DNA of 64,000 bases from Roseiarcus sp963835215. Its GTDB lineage: Bacteria > Pseudomonadota > Alphaproteobacteria > Rhizobiales > Beijerinckiaceae. Positions 1 to 9,969 of this stretch are shown one piece after another; within the stretch, counting starts at the first letter, position 1, and each line of letters opens with the position of its first letter. The position numbers and the translations under genes were made by a program. A model generated the notes under the pieces. It ran no database searches, was not told where the DNA came from, and saw only the letters and a program-made list of their open reading frames with translations. The DNA lies in NCBI GenBank assembly GCA_963835215.1, contig CAWIES010000002.1, positions 682,001 through 746,000 on the forward strand. Reading direction: 5' to 3'.

Positions 1-156
1 CTTCTCCAGGTTTCGATGCGGACCGCCGATCGGGCGGGCGCTGGGTTCGACGCCTGGAGCTTACGGGACGAAAAAACGCGCAGGCAAAAGCGAGCGCCCA
101 AGAGCGCATCGCCAATGCAAACGCGTTGGAATTCGGCGGCCGTTAAAGACGAACGG

Positions 157-426
157 TCACCAGTAGCGGCAGACTGTGTGGCCGGCGGCTTGGCTGTAAT
201 AGCAATGCCGGCCGTAATGGGGCCGCGTCAGATTGGCGACCACGGCGCCCGTCGCGGCGCCGATCGCGCCGCCGACCAGCGCGCCGCCGACCGAATGCGT
301 CGCGACGCCGCCAATCACGGCGCCACCGGCGCCGCCAATCAGCGCGCCATTGGCTTCCCGATTGTCGAAACCAGCGCAACCGCTGACCGACAGCGCAAGC
401 GCACTCGCCAGCAGCAGTCTGTTCAT
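157..426 (-). CDS. Small glycine-zipper lipoprotein
   Basis: This 89-residue precursor begins with a lipoprotein signal peptide: a Leu/Ala-rich core followed by the lipobox SVSGC, so Cys17 would be the lipidated residue. The mature part is a Gly/Ala-rich glycine-zipper segment (repeated GGA, GGAIGAATGAVV) of about 40 residues, then a short aromatic tail with two cysteines (HCYYS, VCRYW). Glycine-zipper lipoproteins of this size are common in alphaproteobacterial envelopes, usually without an assigned function. It lies downstream of carD on the same strand across an 82-base gap. The envelope location is well supported by the signal peptide, but the specific role is unknown. Confidence 0.75.
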   Translation of the reverse strand: MNRLLLASALALSVSGCAGFDNREANGALIGGAGGAVIGGVATHSVGGALVGGAIGAATGAVVANLTRPHYGRHCYYSQAAGHTVCRYW

Positions 427-508
427 CGCATCCTCGCAGCGCTCAGAGGGTCGAATCGATGACTTAAGACTAGCTCAGGCGCGTGACGCTTGTACAGCGA
501 GCCCGCGC

Positions 509-1729
509 TCAGGCCGCTTCTTCGACGGTGGCCTCTTCGCCCTCGCCCGGCTCCGCCTTGACGGCGCGGCGCTGCGAGCGGCGCAGATGGCTTTCGATCA
601 CCTTCATCGCGTCGATCTCGCTCAGCTTCTGCACTGCGGCGATCTCGCGCACCATCCGGTCGAGCGCCGCCTCATAGAGCTGGCGCTCGGAATAGGACTG
701 CTCGGGCTGCGCTTCCGAGCGATAGAGATCGCGCACGACCTCGGCGATCGCGTTGATGTCGCCAGAATTGATCTTCGCCTCGTATTCCTGCGCCCGCCGC
801 GACCACATCGTGCGCTTGATGCGGGCGCGTCCGGTCAAGATTTCCAGCGACCTGCGCGCGACATCGGGCTCCGACAGCTTGCGCATGCCAACGGCCGCGA
901 CCTTGGAGGTCGGAACGCGCAAGGTCATCTTGTCCTTGGCGAAGTTGATGACGAACAGCTCGAGGCGGAAGCCGGCGACCTCCTGGTCCTCGATCGAGAC
1001 GATCTGGCCAACTCCGTGCGCCGGGTAGACGACGAATTCGTTCACCTTGAAGCCGGGACGCGGGGCCGCCGGCTTGGCGGCCTCCGGCGCGCTCGCCGCC
1101 GGCGCCTGGACCGGTCGGCCATTGGCCGCGACCGGAGCGCGCTTGGCGAGGTCCGGGGCGACGCCAACCGGCCGCGAGGGCGACCCGGCCGCAACCGCGG
1201 GCTTGGTCACGACAGGCTTGCTCAAGACAGGCTTGCTCAAGTCGGGTTTGGCCTGAGCCGGCTTGGCGGCAACGAGTTTGGCGGCGGCCGCCTTGGCGGC
1301 GTCTTTGGTTGCGGTCTGGTTCGCGTTCAACTTGATTTCAACCGCCTTGTTGGTCTTGGCCGCCTGAACGACCTTGGGCGCCGGACTGGGCTTGGACGCG
1401 TGAACCGCCTTGGACGCTTGACTGGCCTTGGACTCCAGGGCGCGACGCTTGGCCGCCGCCGCCCGCTTGGCGGCGCTCGCGGTCTTGGCGGCGCTGGCCT
1501 TCTTGGCGGCGCTGGCCGCCTTGGCGGCGCGCGCGCGAGCAGCCTCGCTCTTGCCCGACTTCGCTTTGGCGGTCACAGAACTCTTGCCCTTGCTTGCGGC
1601 GCGCGAAGTCCGAGCGGACGAGGCGCTCGCGGTCTTGCGCTTGCGAGCCGACGCTGATCCGGTCGGCGCTTTTGCCTTCTTGGCAATCGCCCCAGACCCT
1701 CTCCTGCTCGCCTTCTTCCGCGCCGCCAT
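509..1729 (-). CDS. carD: CarD-family transcription factor with very long Lys/Ala-rich N-terminal tail
   Basis: CarD proteins bind RNA polymerase beta through a TRCF-RID-like domain and stabilise open promoter complexes. The C-terminal ~180 residues match the family: the RID-like start (FVVYPAHGVGQI), the core KMTLRVPTSKV, and the helical DNA-contact domain (RRAQEYEAKINSGD). The first ~226 of 406 residues are low-complexity Ala/Lys/Ser/Pro sequence (AAK, SKP and AKA repeats), like histone H1 tails. A short basic leader is usual in rhizobial CarD, but this one is several times longer. I chose the ATG at 1729 because a GGAG lies 8 bases upstream; a TTG two codons earlier is too close to that site. 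It follows fdxA, the usual alphaproteobacterial order. Confidence 0.9.
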   Translation of the reverse strand: MAARKKASRRGSGAIAKKAKAPTGSASARKRKTASASSARTSRAASKGKSSVTAKAKSGKSEAARARAAKAASAAKKASAAKTASAAKRAAAAKRRALESKASQASKAVHASKPSPAPKVVQAAKTNKAVEIKLNANQTATKDAAKAAAAKLVAAKPAQAKPDLSKPVLSKPVVTKPAVAAGSPSRPVGVAPDLAKRAPVAANGRPVQAPAASAPEAAKPAAPRPGFKVNEFVVYPAHGVGQIVSIEDQEVAGFRLELFVINFAKDKMTLRVPTSKVAAVGMRKLSEPDVARRSLEILTGRARIKRTMWSRRAQEYEAKINSGDINAIAEVVRDLYRSEAQPEQSYSERQLYEAALDRMVREIAAVQKLSEIDAMKVIESHLRRSQRRAVKAEPGEGEEATVEEAA

Positions 1730-1818
1730 GGCCAAAACTCCAAACGCAAGCTTAACCGGCCGGGCAATTCCCGGACCACCGGCGCGATCAGCTCATTGGT
1801 TAACGCTGTTTGCCCCGC

Positions 1819-1906
1819 TATAGGGATATGGGGGCGCAGATCGTGAAACGCGAGGCCCGTAAGCCTCTTCAACTGTTTCTTTATCACAATTTTGGCGAAC
1901 AATCAA
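1819..1906 (-). promoter_or_regulatory. Candidate promoter region for carD
   Basis: Two sigma70-like candidates read toward carD. One has TTCACG (1847-1842), a 17-base spacer and CCTATA (1824-1819). The other has TTGATT (1906-1901), a 17-base spacer and TAAAGA (1883-1878). Both lie in the 216-base gap between fdxA and carD, so carD could be transcribed separately from fdxA. The evidence is motif matches only. Confidence 0.35.
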
Positions 1907-1945
1907 AAGCGAGCCGGGGTCAAAGTTAACCCCGGATCGCTCCAG

Positions 1946-2284
1946 TCAATCGCCTTCGCCGGGATTGGGCGAGAAAAACTCGTCGAACTTGCCCGGCCGG
2001 CCGTCGAAATCCTTGCCGTCCGCCGGCCCATCGCGCTTGGTGGTGATGTTGGGCCAGACCTTGGCGTAATCGGCGTTGATCTTGAGCCAGGTGTCGAGAT
2101 TTGGCTCCGTGTCGGGCTTGATCGCCTCGGCGGGGCATTCGGGCTCGCACACGCCGCAGTCGATGCACTCGTCAGGGTGGATGGCGAGCATGTTCTCGCC
2201 TTCATAGAAGCAGTCGACGGGGCAGACCTCGACGCAGTCCATGTACTTGCATTTGATGCAGTTTTCGACCACCACATACGTCAT
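1946..2284 (-). CDS. fdxA: Seven-iron ferredoxin FdxA
   Basis: This 112-residue ferredoxin has the FdxA arrangement: a first cluster region CIKCKYMDCVEVCPVDC, then the classical CIDCGVCEPECP motif for the second cluster. FdxA-type ferredoxins carry one 3Fe-4S and one 4Fe-4S cluster and act as cytosolic electron carriers. The C-terminal ~50 residues (WLKINADYAKVWPNIT) are the conserved alphaproteobacterial extension, so the protein is full length. It sits between the helicase-like gene and carD on the same strand. In many relatives an S4-domain RNA-binding gene lies between the helicase and fdxA; none is visible in the 154-base gap here. Confidence 0.93.
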   Translation of the reverse strand: MTYVVVENCIKCKYMDCVEVCPVDCFYEGENMLAIHPDECIDCGVCEPECPAEAIKPDTEPNLDTWLKINADYAKVWPNITTKRDGPADGKDFDGRPGKFDEFFSPNPGEGD

Positions 2285-2438
2285 CGCGTCGTCCCTCGTC
2301 CCTTCGCGCGCCGCGCCCGGCGGCCAGCCGCGGCCAAGCTTCGGCCCCGAAAGCCTCGGCCCGGCGCTCTATATAGGAATTTCAGAGTTAGAAAAGCAGA
2401 CGCGACCTCAGTCGATTAATTTTATCGCGCCGCTGGTT

Positions 2439-4268
2439 TCATCGACTTTTGTCCCGAGCTTGCAACAGGGGCTTGAGATCGAGCAGCTTGGCGAAGGGCG
2501 AATCAAGATTGACGCTCGGTTTGCGCTGATCGCCGCCAGCCGGCCGCGGGGTTTCGGCGCCAGCCTTGTTGGCCTCTGTCTTGGCTGAATCGCGGGGACG
2601 ATCGTCGCGACGACCCCGCCCGGGGGCGCTCTTGCCTGCGTCCTGGCCCGGCCCCTTGCCGCCGCCCTCACGACGCCACGGAGGCGGCCCGCGCCGCATC
2701 TCGCCGTTCCGCTCGGGCTTGTCGCCACTCCGCTCAGGTCTGGCGGCATCGCTCGCCGGCGCCGGCGCGGGCGTCGCCGCGGCCTCGCCGCCCGCTTTGC
2801 GTTCGCGCCACGGCCTCCGACCCGCGCCGCCCTCGGGGCGGGGGCGCGCTTCGCCCGGCGCGCCCGCTTCGCGCGGCGGGCCGCGATGGTGATGGCTCGG
2901 AGGACGCGGACGGCGCGGCGCCGGTCTCCAGACCTCGATCGCTTCGTCCTCGGCAATCGCTCCGGCTTCGGGCGCGGCGACGGCTGACACAGGCTCGCCC
3001 TCAGCCAGCGGCTCGGGCGCCGCGGTCTCGGCGACCGGTTCAGCGACCGCCTCGCTGATCGGTTCGGCGACCGCAGGCGCCTCGGCCAACGGCGTTTCGG
3101 CAATGGCTTCGAGCGCCAGCTCGGCGGTCGCTTCGACCTCTGGCGCGGCCGCGGCCGCAACCGGCTCGCTCGTTGGCGCGGCGTCGCTCGCGGTGATCTC
3201 GACGGTCGTGACCTCGTCGGTCGGCTGGGCGGGAACCTGCGGGGTCGGCGCGCTCGCGGCGGCGCGCAGGGCCGCGGCGGCGAGATAGGCTGACTTCTTC
3301 ACCGAGTGGCCGACAAAGCCGAGCGAGCGCAGGATCGAAGCGAAATGCTCGCCCGAGCAGCCGGTCAACGACGTCATCTGATTGGTGACGATGAACCCGT
3401 CGGCCTCATCGGACGACGTCGGCGCGCGCGGCATCGCCGCGCGGATCAGGTCGGTCAGCCGCTCGACGATGTCGACGCGCACCGCGCGCTCGCCGCACAG
3501 GCGGAAGCCGGCGACGCGATAGAGCTCGCCCGAGGCCGGCGGTTCGACGGCGAAGGACGTGCGTCCGGAAGCGGCGAACTGGAGCAGCTTTTCCGCCGCG
3601 CCATCGCCGTCGCCCTCGGGGCGCGAGAGCGCCCACAGATGGGCGCACAGGGTGCGCGCCGCCGGTTTCAGCAGCGCGGGGACGAAAATGTAATGCGCGC
3701 CGAAGCGCACGCCGAGCTTGCGCAGCGCGCCGCGCGCTTCCTGGTCGAGCGCCTTGACCTGGTTCTTGACCCGCTCGCGCTCAAGCACGCCAAGCGCCTG
3801 GGAGATCTTGAGCGCGATCTCGCGCGCCGGTTCGGCGATCGCCTCGGCGTCGGCCAGGGCCAGCAGCGGCCCAAGCACCTTGCGCATATGCTCGGTAAGC
3901 CACAGCGACACCCGACGCTCGGCCGCCTCGCGGCTCTCAGCGGGCAGCGCCTCGTCGGCGAGCAGCAGCGCGCGCGGCGCCAGCGGCGCGTCGCCGACGG
4001 CGAGCTTGGCGACCGGATCGCCGAGCCAGCGGATCGCGCCGTCGTTGGCAAGCACCAGCGCGTCATCGACCGCCTCGACCAGTCGCGCGGCGCGCGCCGC
4101 AAGCTCGCGCGCCAGCGCCTCCCGGCGCGCCGCCTCGTCGAGGCCACCCTCAGCCGTCTCGGCGGCAGGGGACGCCTGCAAGCCGCGAATGCCGCTCGGA
4201 TCGAAAATTGGCGCGGCCGGCGCATCGCTCGGCGGTTCGCCGGCCTGCGTCGCTTCTGGCTCTGACAT
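2439..4268 (-). CDS. Stand-alone C-terminal region of the alphaproteobacterial helicase upstream of fdxA
   Basis: This 609-residue protein resembles the part of the fdxA-linked superfamily-2 helicase that follows the motor domains. Recognisable segments are the WLGDPVAKLAVGD region, KVLGPLLALADAEAI, VKALDQEARGALRKLGVRFG and TSLTGCSGEHFASILRSLGF. After these come an Ala/Glu/Pro-rich linker, an Arg/Pro/Gly-rich low-complexity region and the conserved end SPFAKLLDLKPLL. No Walker A, DExH or other helicase motor motif is present. The ATG at 4268 is preceded by an AAGAGA-like ribosome site and the start reads MSEPEATQ; further upstream is the divergent murJ gene, so there is no room for a motor domain. 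Either the motor half was lost or moved, or this is a free-standing accessory domain. The RNA-related role is inferred from the parent family. Confidence 0.6.
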   Translation of the reverse strand: MSEPEATQAGEPPSDAPAAPIFDPSGIRGLQASPAAETAEGGLDEAARREALARELAARAARLVEAVDDALVLANDGAIRWLGDPVAKLAVGDAPLAPRALLLADEALPAESREAAERRVSLWLTEHMRKVLGPLLALADAEAIAEPAREIALKISQALGVLERERVKNQVKALDQEARGALRKLGVRFGAHYIFVPALLKPAARTLCAHLWALSRPEGDGDGAAEKLLQFAASGRTSFAVEPPASGELYRVAGFRLCGERAVRVDIVERLTDLIRAAMPRAPTSSDEADGFIVTNQMTSLTGCSGEHFASILRSLGFVGHSVKKSAYLAAAALRAAASAPTPQVPAQPTDEVTTVEITASDAAPTSEPVAAAAAPEVEATAELALEAIAETPLAEAPAVAEPISEAVAEPVAETAAPEPLAEGEPVSAVAAPEAGAIAEDEAIEVWRPAPRRPRPPSHHHRGPPREAGAPGEARPRPEGGAGRRPWRERKAGGEAAATPAPAPASDAARPERSGDKPERNGEMRRGPPPWRREGGGKGPGQDAGKSAPGRGRRDDRPRDSAKTEANKAGAETPRPAGGDQRKPSVNLDSPFAKLLDLKPLLQARDKSR

Positions 4269-4506
4269 CGCGTTTCTCTTGCCACCTCGATCGCAAAGAT
4301 CGGCGCCCGGCTCGCCGCCGCCTTCACCCGAGCGCCGAGTTTCTTTACCTGAGGGGAGAGGCGGCGCCAATGGCGCCTTGTGCTATCGCCTGGCCAAGCC
4401 GAGCGGCGAGAAGTCCGTTCGCCGCGAGAAACCCATTATTTGCCGTCAAGGCCGCAGGGTGCGATGGGGCGTCTTCAGTCCCGGTTCGGTGATTCGCGGC
4501 CTCGAC

Positions 4507-6036
4507 ATGTACCGCAACTTCCTCTCGGTCGGCGGATTCACCGCGCTCTCGCGGCTGACCGGCTTTGCGCGCGATCTGATGATCGGCGCCGTCATGGGCG
4601 TCGGTCCGCTCGCCGACGCCTTCGTCGTCGCGCTGCGCCTGCCCAACCAGTTTCGCGCCATCTTCGGCGAGGGCGCCTTCAACTCGGCCTATGTGCCGAC
4701 CTATTCGCGCGTGCTGGTCGGGCAAGGCGAGGAGGCGGCCAAGACGCTGGCGAGCCGCATCTTCACCCTGCTGCTGATCTCGCAATTGGCGCTGCTGGTC
4801 GCCGCGCTCGTTTACACGCCCGAGCTGGTCGGGCTGATCGCGCCGGGCTTTGCCGAGCATCCGGAGAAATTCGCGCTCGCCGTCGTCATGACGCGCATCA
4901 CCTTCCCCTATCTCGCGTTCATCACCCTGGCGACGCTGCACACCGGCACGCTCAACGCCAACGGTTATTTCAGCGTCGCGGCCTTTGCGCCGGTGCTGCT
5001 CAACTTGTTTGTCGTCGCCTTCCTAGCCGCCGCCTTCCTCTTTCCCAATGCCGGCGAAGCCGCGTGCTGGGGCGTGCTGGTCTCCGGCGTCGCCCAGCTC
5101 GCGCTGCTGATGGCGGAAGCGCGCCGGCGCGGCGTGCTGGAACGGCTCGCCGTGCCGCGCCTCGACGCCGACGTGAAGCAGTTCTTCGTCGCGCTCGGGC
5201 CAGCGGTGATCGGCTCGGCGGGCCAGCAGATCGCCATTCTCGCCGACACGATCCTCGCTTCGCTGCTGCCCCACGACGCCAATTCCTCGATGTATTACGC
5301 CGAGCGGCTCTACCAATTGCCGCTCGGCGTGATCGGCGTCGCGGCGGGCACGGTGCTGCTGCCGGAGATGAGCCGACGCCTCGCCGCCGGCGACCAGCAC
5401 GGCGCCGCGGCGGCGCAGAACCGTTCGATCGCGCTGACCTTCGCACTCGCCGCGCCGTTCCTGATCGCCTTTCTCATCTTGCCCGAAGAGACGATGCGCG
5501 GCGCTTTCCTGCGCGGCGCCTTCACCGCCGCGGCGGCGCGCGGTTCCGCCGAAGTGCTCGCCGCCTATGGGCTCGGCCTCGCGCCGATGGTGCTGATCCG
5601 CTCCGCAGTCGCGAGCTTCCAGTCGCGCGGCGATACGACAACGCCGATGCTGTGTTTCTTCGCCGGACTGCTGGTCAATCTGGCGCTCAAGTTCGCGCTC
5701 TATCGCTCGCTCGGCCCCGCCGGTCTGGCGCTCGGGACCGCCGCGGGCGCCTGGATCAATTTCGCCCTGCTGCTGCTGCTCGGCCAGCGGCGGGGCTGGT
5801 TCGCGCCCGACGCGCGGCTGCTGGAGAATGTCGCCGTGGCGCTGATCGGCGCCGGCCTGGCCGCGCTCGCCGCGCCCTATCTCTACGTATGGGTCGATGG
5901 CTACATCGCCAGCTTGGGGATGCTGCGCAACGAGCTCGACATCCTAGCCGCCGGCCTGCTGACAATCGTCGTCTATGGCGCCGCATCGGCGCTGGCGCTG
6001 ATCGCCTTCGGTCGCTCGCCACGCCAGGCGCTGTAA
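4507..6036 (+). CDS. murJ: Lipid II flippase MurJ
   Basis: MurJ moves lipid II across the inner membrane for peptidoglycan synthesis. The 509-residue product starts with the family signature FLSVGGFTALSRLTGFARD, has the conserved RLPNQFRAIFGEGAFNSAYVP stretch, and contains about 14 hydrophobic helices through to the C terminus, which is the normal length. The ATG at 4507 is chosen because MYRNFLSVGG aligns with family N termini, although its ribosome site is weak; the frame is open further upstream but without family similarity. It is divergent from the helicase-like gene, separated by 238 bases in which I see no further gene. It is 70 bases upstream of the flavoprotein on the same strand. 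Confidence 0.92.
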   Translation: MYRNFLSVGGFTALSRLTGFARDLMIGAVMGVGPLADAFVVALRLPNQFRAIFGEGAFNSAYVPTYSRVLVGQGEEAAKTLASRIFTLLLISQLALLVAALVYTPELVGLIAPGFAEHPEKFALAVVMTRITFPYLAFITLATLHTGTLNANGYFSVAAFAPVLLNLFVVAFLAAAFLFPNAGEAACWGVLVSGVAQLALLMAEARRRGVLERLAVPRLDADVKQFFVALGPAVIGSAGQQIAILADTILASLLPHDANSSMYYAERLYQLPLGVIGVAAGTVLLPEMSRRLAAGDQHGAAAAQNRSIALTFALAAPFLIAFLILPEETMRGAFLRGAFTAAAARGSAEVLAAYGLGLAPMVLIRSAVASFQSRGDTTTPMLCFFAGLLVNLALKFALYRSLGPAGLALGTAAGAWINFALLLLLGQRRGWFAPDARLLENVAVALIGAGLAALAAPYLYVWVDGYIASLGMLRNELDILAAGLLTIVVYGAASALALIAFGRSPRQAL

Positions 6037-6106
6037 AGCGCGGGACTTGCCCGACCCGCCAATTGTGCTAGGCGAGGCCCCGCCCGTCTTGCTGTCAGAG
6101 GAATTC

Positions 6107-7342
6107 ATGTCGCGTCGTTCGATCGTCATCGTCGGCGCCGGTCACGCCGGCGTCCAGGCGGCCGTCAGCCTGCGCGAGGAGGGTAGCGACGACGCAATCG
6201 TGCTGCTCAGCGCCGAACCCGATCTGCCCTATCAGCGCCCGCCGCTGTCGAAGGCGTTTCTCAAAGGCGCGATGGACCTTGCCGGCCTGCCGCTGCGCGC
6301 CGAGCAATTCTATCGTGACAAGGCGATCGACCTCAGGCTCGGCGTCGAAGCGACGGGCATCGACCTCGCAGCCAAGCGGGTCGAACTCGCCAATGGCCCG
6401 GCCGAGCCGTTCGATCATCTCATCCTTGCGGCCGGCGCGCGTTCGCGCCCCTTCGCGATCCCGGGGACCGATCTCGACGGCGTGCTGAGCTTACGCAACA
6501 TCGCCGACGCGCAGGCGATCCGCGAGCGGCTCGGCGCGGGCCAGCGGGTCATTGTCATTGGCGCCGGCTTCATCGGCCTGGAGATCGCCGCCACCGCGCT
6601 GGCGCTGGGCGGCGAAGTGACAGTGATCGAGATCGCCGATCGCCCGCTCGGCCGCGCCGTGTCGAACCTGACTTCGGCCTTCTTCCTTGACGCGCACCGG
6701 GCCTTCGGCGCGACCTTCCGTTTCGGCGTCGGCGTTGCGGCGATCGAGGGCGCAGCGGGCTTGGTCGAAGCCGTTGTGCTCACCGACGGCGAGCGACTGC
6801 CCGCCGACGTCGTCATCGTCGGCGTTGGCGTCTTCGCCGAGGATCGGCTGGCGAGCGCCTCTGGCCTCGTGTGCGAAGATGGCGTGATCGTCGACGAACA
6901 TCTCATCGCCTCGCACCCCGCGGTGTCGGCGATCGGCGACTGCGCGCGTTTTCCTCAACACACGGTCGGCCTGAAGCTGCGCCTCGAGTCGGTCCAGAAC
7001 GCGACCGACCAAGGTCGCTTGGTGGCGCGGCGGCTGACCGGCAAGCCGGAGCCGTTTCGCGCGCTGCCGTGGTTCTGGAGCGATCAGGGCGACCTCAAGC
7101 TGCAGATCGCCGGCCTGTCGCACGGCGTCGATCGCTGGACGCTGCGGGGCGATCCGAGGTCGCGCGCCTTCGCCGCCTTCGGCTTTCGCGGGTCGAAGCT
7201 GGCGGCGGTGGAGACCGTCAATCGCGGCGGCGACCATATGGCGGCGCGGCGCATCATCGACGGCGCACTGGCGTTGACTCCCGAGGAAGCGGGCGACGCC
7301 GCGTTCGACCTGCGCAAGCTTGCGCTATCGGCGAGGGCTTGA
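6107..7342 (+). CDS. FAD-dependent ferredoxin/rubredoxin reductase-type oxidoreductase
   Basis: The 411-residue protein has two Rossmann folds: an FAD motif at the N terminus (VIVGAGHAGVQAA) and an NAD(P) motif near residue 150 (VIGAGFIGLEIAA). It also has the FAD-contact block VSAIGDCARFP and the C-terminal reductase domain (WFWSDQGDLKLQIAG) typical of ferredoxin reductases that feed oxygenases. It would pass electrons from NAD(P)H to a [2Fe-2S] or rubredoxin-type partner. The ATG at 6107 follows AGAGGA at a good distance. No oxygenase or matching small ferredoxin gene is adjacent, so the partner is unknown; FdxA about 4 kb away is only a remote possibility. Confidence 0.85.
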   Translation: MSRRSIVIVGAGHAGVQAAVSLREEGSDDAIVLLSAEPDLPYQRPPLSKAFLKGAMDLAGLPLRAEQFYRDKAIDLRLGVEATGIDLAAKRVELANGPAEPFDHLILAAGARSRPFAIPGTDLDGVLSLRNIADAQAIRERLGAGQRVIVIGAGFIGLEIAATALALGGEVTVIEIADRPLGRAVSNLTSAFFLDAHRAFGATFRFGVGVAAIEGAAGLVEAVVLTDGERLPADVVIVGVGVFAEDRLASASGLVCEDGVIVDEHLIASHPAVSAIGDCARFPQHTVGLKLRLESVQNATDQGRLVARRLTGKPEPFRALPWFWSDQGDLKLQIAGLSHGVDRWTLRGDPRSRAFAAFGFRGSKLAAVETVNRGGDHMAARRIIDGALALTPEEAGDAAFDLRKLALSARA

Positions 7343-7345
7343 GGC

Positions 7346-8318
7346 TCAGAGCGACGTCCATTTCAGCGCGTTGGCGATTTCGCCGACGATGCCGCGCCGG
7401 AACAGCAGCACGCAGGCGACGAAGACGGCGCCCTGGATCACCGTCACCCATTCGCCATACTGGGCGAGATAGTTCTCCATCGAGACGACCACCACCGCGC
7501 CGACCACCGGGCCATAGAGCGTGCCCATGCCGCCCAGCAGCGTCATCAGCACCACCTCGCCAGACGTCGCGAAGGAGACATCGGTCAGCGAGGCGTTCTG
7601 CAGCACAAGCGCCTTGGTCGCGCCGGCAAGGCCCGCCGAGCGCCGCCGACAGCACGAAGGCGGCGAGCTTGTAGCGGGCGACGCGATAGCCGAGCGAAAT
7701 CGCGCGCGGCTCGTTCTCGCGGATCGCCTTGAGCACTTCGCCGAACGGCGAATTGACCGTGCGATAGACCGCCAGAAAGCCAAACAGGAAGATCGCGGCG
7801 ACGAAGATATAAAGCGGGCCGGTCTGGCTGAGGTCGATCAGCCCGAACGCGCGCCCCTGCGGCACGCCCTGGATGCCGTCCTCGCCGTGGGTGAAGGGCG
7901 CCTCCACGCAGATGAAAAAAATCATCTGCGACAGCGCGACGGTAATCATCGCGAAGTAGATGCCGTGGCTGCGGATCGACAGCACGCCGGCGATCAAGCC
8001 GAGCGCCGCCGAGCAGGCGACGCCGGCGAGAATCGCCAGCACCGGATCGAACCCCCAGACCTTGGCGGCATGGGCGCACACGTAGCTCGCCGCGCCAAGA
8101 AACATCGCGTGGCCGAACGACAACAGGCCGACGTAGCCGATCAGCAGATTGAAGGCGCAGGCGTAGAGGGCAAAGCACAGCGCCTGCATGACGAAGAACG
8201 GATAGGCGACGAAGGGCGCGACAATCAGCAGCGCCAGCAGCACGAGGAAGACGGCGGCGAATTGACGCGTGTCGCGCGAGTTGGCGGCAGTCGGCGCGGT
8301 GGTCGGGCTCGCGCTCAT
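7346..8318 (-). CDS. livM: Branched-chain amino-acid-type ABC permease LivM (frameshift in sequence)
   Basis: LivM is one of the two membrane subunits of a HAAT-family importer. The N-terminal part (FVAYPFFVMQALCFALYA, LLSFGHAMFLGAASY) and the C-terminal part (GATKALVLQNASLTDVSF, TLLGGMGTLYGPVVGA) are both well conserved but lie in different frames. The break is near 7634, where one extra C (gggcctt rather than gggctt) shifts the frame; removing it gives a normal ~323-residue permease. The start is one base from the livH stop, so translation is probably coupled. It is the last gene of livG-livF-livH-livM. The frameshift looks like a sequencing error because both halves are intact. Confidence 0.85.
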
Positions 8319-8319
8319 C

Positions 8320-9207
8320 TCAAGAAGCCCTTCCGAACAGGCCGGCCGGCTTGATCAGCAGCACGATGGCCATGATGACGAAAACGACTGTGTTCGACGC
8401 TTCGGGATAGAAGACCTTGGTCAAGCCCTCGACGACGCCGAGCGTGAAGCCGGTGATGATCGAGCCGAGGATCGAGCCCATGCCGCCGATCACGACGACG
8501 GCGAAGACGACGGCGATGATGTCGGCGCCCATGCCGGGCCGCACCTGATTGATCGGCGCCGCGAGTACGCCCGCGAGCGCGGCGAGGGCGACGCCAAAGC
8601 CATAGGTCAGCGTGATCATCAGCGGGACGTTGACGCCGAAGGCGCGCACCATGGTCGGATTCTCGGTGGCGGCGCGCAGATTGGCGCCAAGGCTCGTCTT
8701 CTCGATCAGGAACCAGGTGCTGAAACAAACGATGGCGGAGAAGACAATCACCCAGGCGCGATAGTTGGGCAGGTACATAAAGCCGAGATTCCTGACGCCG
8801 GCGAGTTGCGGCGGGATCGCATAGGGCATGCCCGAAGCGCCGTAGAAATTCTGGAACACGCCCTGAATGACCAGCGCCAGGCCGAAGGTCAGCAGCAGCC
8901 CATAGAGCGGATCGAGACCGCGCAGGCGCGTGAGCAGCGTGCGCTCGATCAGCGCGCCGAAGGCGCCCACGATCAGCGGCGAGCCGATCAGCGCCCACCA
9001 ATAGTTCAGGCCGAGCGTGTGAAGCAGGAAATAGGCGCAGAAGGCGCCCAGCATGTAGAGCGCGCCATGGGCGAAATTGACGATGTTGAGCATGCCGAAG
9101 ATGACCGCGAGGCCAAGGCTGAGCAGCGCATAGAACGAGCCGTTGATCAGCCCGATCAGCAATTGTCCGAAGAGCTGCTGAGCGGAGATGGCGTGGCCGA
9201 AGATCAT
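8320..9207 (-). CDS. livH: Branched-chain amino-acid-type ABC permease LivH
   Basis: This 295-residue polytopic membrane protein is the second permease of the importer. It shows the LivH signatures INGSFYALLSLGLAVIFG and NIVNFAHGALYMLGAF near the N terminus, the cytoplasmic loop with LGANLRAATENPTMVRAFG that contacts the ATPases, and VVIGGMGSILGSIITGF near the C terminus. Length and membrane pattern are normal, with about eight helices. It lies between livF (37-base gap) and livM (one-base gap). Substrate specificity cannot be read from the permease; branched-chain amino acids are the usual substrate, but amides or other small molecules are possible. Confidence 0.92.
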   Translation of the reverse strand: MIFGHAISAQQLFGQLLIGLINGSFYALLSLGLAVIFGMLNIVNFAHGALYMLGAFCAYFLLHTLGLNYWWALIGSPLIVGAFGALIERTLLTRLRGLDPLYGLLLTFGLALVIQGVFQNFYGASGMPYAIPPQLAGVRNLGFMYLPNYRAWVIVFSAIVCFSTWFLIEKTSLGANLRAATENPTMVRAFGVNVPLMITLTYGFGVALAALAGVLAAPINQVRPGMGADIIAVVFAVVVIGGMGSILGSIITGFTLGVVEGLTKVFYPEASNTVVFVIMAIVLLIKPAGLFGRAS

Positions 9208-9243
9208 CGCCCCGCGCCCCCCACAGCCGCTGGCCGGCGTGCG

Positions 9244-9955
<712 letters not shown>

Positions 9956-9969
<14 letters not shown>

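Noticed and set aside
7346..8318. Reading livM as a fusion protein or two separate genes
   Set aside because: Removing one base joins the conserved halves into a normal permease; fusion is an artefact of the shift.
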